From NCBI GenBank assembly GCA_002404395.1, contig DHJP01000014.1:14693-32869 (forward strand): DNA of 18,177 nucleotides. The letters run 5' to 3'. This DNA is from Clostridiales bacterium UBA4717. GTDB lineage: Bacteria > Bacillota > Clostridia > Oscillospirales > CAG-272. The position numbers were made by a program, and so were the translations under genes. This document shows positions 14,288 to 18,177 of the stretch, in pieces; within the stretch, counting starts at the first letter, position 1, and each line of letters begins with the position of its first letter. The notes under the pieces are model-generated. The model was not told the DNA's origin. It saw only the letters and a list, made by a program, of their open reading frames with translations, and did not search any database.

Positions 14288-16540
14288 ATGGGATACCCTA
14301 AGCAGCAGGAAATGCTCAAACGTCGTGCAGGGATCGTCGTAGTTATACTTGTCATCTTCTTCGCCGTACTTGTCATAAGACTTTTCAAGCTCCAGATAAT
14401 TGATTACAGTAAATATCAATCTGAAGTCATAAGACAGATGACAAGTGAAACCACCGTCAGAGCAAACCGCGGTAAAATATACGACCGCAACATGAACCTG
14501 CTCGCCACAAACACTACGGTTTGGAGAGTGTTTATTGACCCCAGCAAGATCGAGAACTATGAAACCAAGGTACTCATCTCCGAAAATCTTTCCGAAATAC
14601 TCGGAATGGATTACAGCACGGTGCTTGAAAAAACCAATAAAAGCAACAAACTGCGCGATGTCACCATAAAAAAGAATGTTGACAAGGAAACCGCAGACCG
14701 TGTGCGCAATTTCGTCTCTGAGAACGATCTGTCCTCCGTAGTTTATCTCGCGATTGGCAGCGACAGATACTATTGCTACGGCAATCTCGCCTCTCATGTA
14801 CTCGGCTTCACAAACGCCGACGGCAACGGTCAGTACGGACTTGAGCTTGTATATAACGATTATCTTACCGGGATCGACGGCAAACTGCTTACGGCGCGCG
14901 ACGCACTCGGCAACGATATGCCGTATAAATACGAAAGCTACGTTGACGCCTCAAACGGTGCGAATATGGTATCTACGCTTGATATGCGCATACAATATGA
15001 GCTTCAGAATCAACTGAAAGCAGCGTATGAAAACGCAAACGCTCAAAACCGCGTCACCGGGATCGTAATGGACGTTAAAACGGGAGCGGTGTTGGGTATG
15101 GGTACCTATCCCGATTTTGACTGTAACGATCCGAAAAAATTAAACGACGAACAGCAACAAAAGCTTGATGAATCGGGTTATACCGACGGCAGTGAAGAAT
15201 ACAATAATCTGTACACTTCCCTGCTTTATGAAATGTGGAACAACAAAGCGGTAAACGATCTGTATGAGCCGGGTTCTACTTTCAAAGTTATAACCGCGTC
15301 GGTCGCGCTTGAAGAAAAAGCGGTAAAGCTGACCGATGAATTTTACTGCCCCGGATTTTACAAAGTTGAGGGCTACTCACAGCCGATAAAATGCCATAAG
15401 CGCACCGGTCACGGGCTTGTGACCTTCGCCGTAGGCCTCCAACAATCATGCAACCCGACCCTGATGATGACCGCAGAGAGAATAGGCAGAGAAACCTTCT
15501 ACAAATATTTTGAAGCTTTCGGATACCGTGCCAAGACCGGCATTGATCTTCCGGGCGAATCGCTCGGAATAACTCATGAGCTTGACGGTTTTCATCAAGT
15601 CGAGCTGGCGGTATACTCTTTCGGTCAGACTTTCAAGGTCACACCCATACAGCAAATAACCGCTATATGCACGATCGCAAACGGCGGATATCTAGTCAAA
15701 CCGCACCTGATGCAGGAGTTCGTTGATGACGACGGCAACCGCCTTTTGTCATATGACGACAGCGAAAGACGACAGATAATCAGCACTGAGACCTGCAAGA
15801 CCCTTACGCAAGTGCTGGCAGACGGCGTTGCCGGGAACGGCGGTGCAAAAAACGCATACGTAAAGGGTTATTCGGTAGCGGCAAAGACCGGAACCTCCGA
15901 AAAGCGCGATAAAGCCGACAAATACGGAGAATTTTCACTGCGCGTCGGCTCATGCGTCGCGTACGCTCCCGCCGATGACCCGGTAATTGCCGTGATCATA
16001 GTAGTTGACGAGCCGGCTATCGAAAGCGTATACGGAAGCGTTGTAGCCGCGCCGTATGTATCGAAGCTGCTTGCAAACGTGCTTCCCTATCTCGGAATCG
16101 AACCGCAGTATACCGAAGCCGAGCTTGCGTCAATGGAGATTCTGGTCGGCGACCATATCGGAAAGCTTGCCGCAGACGCCAAAGCAGAGCTTAACAAAAA
16201 GGGACTTTCCTGTGAAATAATCGGAGACGGAGATACCGTCACGGCACAGATACCGGCGTCGGGAAGTCTGCTTTCGGGCGAGACCGGAAAGGTATTGCTT
16301 TACACCGGAGGCGCCACTCCGAAAAACAACATTACGGTACCCGATCTGATCGGACGCACGGTTGCCGCCGCGAATAAGCTTGCGGTCAACGCCGGGCTCA
16401 ATGTAAGCGTTTCGGGTGCACAAAACTACGAAAGCGGTTCGGGCGCGGTTGTCATAACCCAATCTCCCGAAGCCGGCGCCGTCGTTTCCGAAGGCGAAGT
16501 CATAACTATCGATGTACGTCACATGGACGGCACCGATTGA
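14288..16540 (+). CDS. ftsI: Class B penicillin-binding protein with two PASTA domains
   Basis: Peptidoglycan DD-transpeptidase for septum (FtsI/PBP2B) or spore cortex (SpoVD); 750 aa. N-terminal transmembrane anchor (14-30), a dimerisation/pedestal domain (RGKIYDRNMNLLATN from about 60), then the transpeptidase with Ser330-Thr-Phe-Lys333 (catalytic SxxK), Ser387-Cys-Asn389 (SxN) and Lys533-Thr-Gly535 (KTG). Two PASTA repeats follow: about 616-678, and 682-745 beginning ITVPDLIG. SpoVD of Bacillus has one PASTA and PBP2B two, so the two repeats and the ftsL neighbour favour the division enzyme, but a SpoVD role is open. ATG 14288 is ten bases after AAAGGAG (14271-14277); an in-frame extension to 14189 has no family support. 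The 125-base gap after ftsL holds no clear promoter. Confidence 0.93.
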   Translation: MGYPKQQEMLKRRAGIVVVILVIFFAVLVIRLFKLQIIDYSKYQSEVIRQMTSETTVRANRGKIYDRNMNLLATNTTVWRVFIDPSKIENYETKVLISENLSEILGMDYSTVLEKTNKSNKLRDVTIKKNVDKETADRVRNFVSENDLSSVVYLAIGSDRYYCYGNLASHVLGFTNADGNGQYGLELVYNDYLTGIDGKLLTARDALGNDMPYKYESYVDASNGANMVSTLDMRIQYELQNQLKAAYENANAQNRVTGIVMDVKTGAVLGMGTYPDFDCNDPKKLNDEQQQKLDESGYTDGSEEYNNLYTSLLYEMWNNKAVNDLYEPGSTFKVITASVALEEKAVKLTDEFYCPGFYKVEGYSQPIKCHKRTGHGLVTFAVGLQQSCNPTLMMTAERIGRETFYKYFEAFGYRAKTGIDLPGESLGITHELDGFHQVELAVYSFGQTFKVTPIQQITAICTIANGGYLVKPHLMQEFVDDDGNRLLSYDDSERRQIISTETCKTLTQVLADGVAGNGGAKNAYVKGYSVAAKTGTSEKRDKADKYGEFSLRVGSCVAYAPADDPVIAVIIVVDEPAIESVYGSVVAAPYVSKLLANVLPYLGIEPQYTEAELASMEILVGDHIGKLAADAKAELNKKGLSCEIIGDGDTVTAQIPASGSLLSGETGKVLLYTGGATPKNNITVPDLIGRTVAAANKLAVNAGLNVSVSGAQNYESGSGAVVITQSPEAGAVVSEGEVITIDVRHMDGTD

Positions 16541-16598
16541 CATTCGGAAGTATAAACAAGAGGACAGACAAACGTAAATGTTCACGGCTGTCCGAAAA

Positions 16599-16646
16599 TG
16601 CCCTGCCGCCGCAGGTGGTCAGCCCCCATGCGGCGGAGAAGGGGCA
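16599..16646 (+). promoter_or_regulatory. GC-rich hairpin covering the murE ribosome binding site
   Basis: CCGCCGCA (16606-16613) pairs perfectly with TGCGGCGG (16629-16636). The 15-base centre can add GGTGG/CCCCC with one mismatch around TCAG. Outside, TGCCC (16599-16603) can pair with GGGCA (16642-16646). GGAG (16635-16638) and AAGGGG (16639-16644) would be partly buried, so the fold could limit murE translation. By-eye pairing. Confidence 0.5.
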
Positions 16647-16649
16647 GTT

Positions 16650-18125
16650 ATGCGTTTTTCCGACATTCTTGAAAACATACGGATTCTTTCAACAAACATT
16701 CTTTTCTTCGATTATTGCATCGGGAAACCCGTGTCCGATTCATGTAAGGTATCGCGCGGAGATGTTTATATCTGCAAACGGGGGAACGATCACGACGGTC
16801 ATGACTTCATACCTGAAGCCGCAGAAAACGGCGCCGGAACGATCGTTGCCGAAAGAGTGACGCCTTATATGTGCCGACACCGTGACTTAAGGTACATAAC
16901 GGTGCACGACACGGCAATTGCCGAAGTAATGATGCTTGACTCGTACTACGATCATCCGACAAAAAACATTAAGCTTGTCGGTATCACCGGGACAAACGGA
17001 AAAACCTCGACCGCATTTATGCTTCGCGAAATAATTGCCGGGTCGGGTCATAAATGCGGCATGATCGGAACGCTGAAAAGTCTGCTCGACGGTGAAGTGA
17101 TCGACGACAACCCTGCAAATATGACCACCCCCGCTCCCTCACGGCTCTTTGAGACCTTAAGCGTAATGCGAAGCAAAAAAGCCGAATACACGGTGCTTGA
17201 AGCCTCATCTCACGCGCTTGACCAGAAAAGACTTGATGCGTTGAATTTTGAACTCGGCATATTCACAAATCTTACCGAGGATCACCTCGACTACCACCGC
17301 ACATTTGACAACTACAAAATTGCCAAGTCACATCTTTTTGACCTTTGCAAACTCGGACTTGTAAATGCAGATGTTCCGTTCGGCAGGACGCTTGCCGCTT
17401 CAAACCGTTGCCGCATGAAGACCTATTCGCTCCGCGACCGTTCGGCCGATTTCTGCGCCGAAGCTTTGGAATATTCGGAAAGCGGCGTAAAATACAATAT
17501 AGACGGTATAAAGATAAACTGCAAAATGCCGGGAGTCATCGGCGCATACAACAGTCTTGCCGCCGTAGCGTCGGCAATTCTGCTCGGGATCCCAAAGCCA
17601 TGTATCGCCGAAGCGCTTGAAAATATGCCGCAGATCCCGGGACGGCTCGAAAAACTTGATCTGCCTGTAAATTATTCGGTCTATATTGATTACGCACATA
17701 CTCCCGATGCCCTTGAAAAGGCGTTGTCCATACTCAGACCGCTTACATCGGGCAGATTGATCGCGGTATTCGGCTGCGGCGGAGACAGAGAGCATGAAAA
17801 GCGTCCGATCATGGGGCGACTCGCCTGCGAGCTCGCCGACTTTTGCATAATCACAAGCGATAATCCGCGCAGCGAGGCGCCGTGCGATATTATAAAAGAA
17901 ATTGAATCGGGTATATCGGACAGTACGAAACGTACAGCGACCTGCAAAACGATACCGTCGCGGAGCGACGCAATAATTTTTGCGCTCGAAAACGCCAAAG
18001 CGGGCGACACGGTATTGCTTGCCGGAAAAGGTCATGAAGACTATGAAATAATCGGAAAAAACAAACGCCATTTTTCCGAAAAAGAAATAATAAACGACTA
18101 TTTTCAAGGAAAGAACCGAAAGTAA
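16650..18125 (+). CDS. murE: UDP-N-acetylmuramoyl-L-alanyl-D-glutamate--2,6-diaminopimelate ligase
   Basis: ATP-dependent cytoplasmic Mur ligase that adds the third stem-peptide residue; 491 aa, normal. Mur N-terminal domain to about 105; P-loop TGTNGKTS with Lys118; the central-domain TTPAPSRLFE, EASSHALDQKR and FTNLTEDHLDYH; the carbamylated Lys equivalent at 226 (IAKSHLF). The C-terminal domain has the specificity motif DNPR (404-407), known to select meso-diaminopimelate over lysine. In the N-terminal domain the usual DSR reads Asp30-Ser31-Cys32. ATG 16650 lies five bases after AAGGGG (16639-16644). The in-frame ATG 16578 would add 24 Pro/Gly/Cys-rich residues translated from the hairpin and is rejected. 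It follows the PBP by 109 bases and precedes what should be murF. Confidence 0.96.
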   Translation: MRFSDILENIRILSTNILFFDYCIGKPVSDSCKVSRGDVYICKRGNDHDGHDFIPEAAENGAGTIVAERVTPYMCRHRDLRYITVHDTAIAEVMMLDSYYDHPTKNIKLVGITGTNGKTSTAFMLREIIAGSGHKCGMIGTLKSLLDGEVIDDNPANMTTPAPSRLFETLSVMRSKKAEYTVLEASSHALDQKRLDALNFELGIFTNLTEDHLDYHRTFDNYKIAKSHLFDLCKLGLVNADVPFGRTLAASNRCRMKTYSLRDRSADFCAEALEYSESGVKYNIDGIKINCKMPGVIGAYNSLAAVASAILLGIPKPCIAEALENMPQIPGRLEKLDLPVNYSVYIDYAHTPDALEKALSILRPLTSGRLIAVFGCGGDREHEKRPIMGRLACELADFCIITSDNPRSEAPCDIIKEIESGISDSTKRTATCKTIPSRSDAIIFALENAKAGDTVLLAGKGHEDYEIIGKNKRHFSEKEIINDYFQGKNRK

Positions 18126-18146
18126 CGGTTCGGAAAGGAATATACC

Positions 18147-18177
18147 GTGAGCAAAATATATCCGGAGGACGGGTTCA
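18147..18177 (+). CDS. Start of next gene, probably murF (cut by window edge)
   Basis: Only the first bases are visible. GTG 18147 is seven bases after AAAGGA (18134-18139) and gives MSKIYPEDGF with no stop before the edge. A second good ribosome binding site, GGAGG (18164-18168), lies inside this stretch, and the last base (18177) is an A that could begin an ATG eight bases further on. The true start may therefore be just beyond the window. murF normally follows murE in this cluster; the sequence here is too short to confirm it. Confidence 0.35.
   Translation, partial: MSKIYPEDGF

Noticed and set aside
14246..14797. 183-codon open frame on the minus strand inside the PBP gene
   Set aside because: Shadow of the PBP pedestal-domain coding sequence.
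16578..16649. Upstream in-frame ATG as murE start
   Set aside because: The added 24 residues are Pro/Gly/Cys-rich, translated from a GC hairpin, and absent from the family; the spacing to a ribosome binding site is poor.
17400..18107. 235-codon open frame on the minus strand inside murE
   Set aside because: Antisense to a well-matched murE; composition is that of a shadow frame with no recognisable motif or ribosome binding site.
1..18177. CRISPR array, insertion sequence, tRNA/rRNA gene, prophage or defence system
   Set aside because: No regularly spaced repeats, transposase motifs, cloverleaf-like segments or phage genes were seen on either strand; the window is mostly conserved housekeeping genes.

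Overview
The window looks like chromosomal housekeeping DNA from a Gram-positive, low-to-mid GC member of the Bacillota, most likely class Clostridia. The signs are strong AGGAGG-type ribosome binding sites, frequent TTG and GTG starts, a PASTA-bearing class B PBP in a division cluster headed by mraZ, a MurE with the DNPR motif of meso-diaminopimelate ligases, an HPr with His15 and Ser46, and a CwlD-like amidase of the kind used by endospore formers. I cannot name the genus from sequence alone.

Layout. (1) Positions 1-2787: the 3' part of a membrane sensor histidine kinase, cut by the window edge, then radA 16 bases later. (2) 2847-3626, minus strand: a membrane-anchored CwlD-like amidase convergent with radA. 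(3) From a strong promoter at 3726-3754: rimM, trmD and an O-antigen ligase/polymerase family membrane protein, tightly spaced. Two tandem, diverged DUF4330-like membrane-anchored proteins follow (7068-8200), each behind a leader rich in hairpins. (4) 8273-8802: HPr with its own promoter and a hairpin terminator. (5) 8841-11813: uvrC, rsmD and coaD, ending at a textbook terminator. (6) 11814-12125: an intergenic region with a possible protein-coding remnant on the minus strand, AT-rich repeats, a consensus promoter and a four-unit MraZ-type operator. (7) 12126 to the end: the division and cell wall cluster mraZ, rsmH, ftsL-like, ftsI/spoVD-like PBP and murE, then the start of another gene (murF expected).

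Functionally, parts 2, 3 (in part) and 7 serve the cell envelope: septal and lateral peptidoglycan synthesis, peptidoglycan remodelling and probably surface polysaccharide assembly. The rest is tRNA and rRNA modification, DNA repair, CoA synthesis and sugar-uptake regulation.

There is no CRISPR array, insertion sequence, tRNA, rRNA or recognisable defence system here. The least explained part is the O-antigen ligase plus DUF4330 pair with its hairpin-filled spacers. The 111 bases between the two DUF4330 genes fold on paper into four back-to-back hairpins. In both DUF4330 leaders and in the murE leader, a GC-rich hairpin ends 12-13 bases before the start codon.
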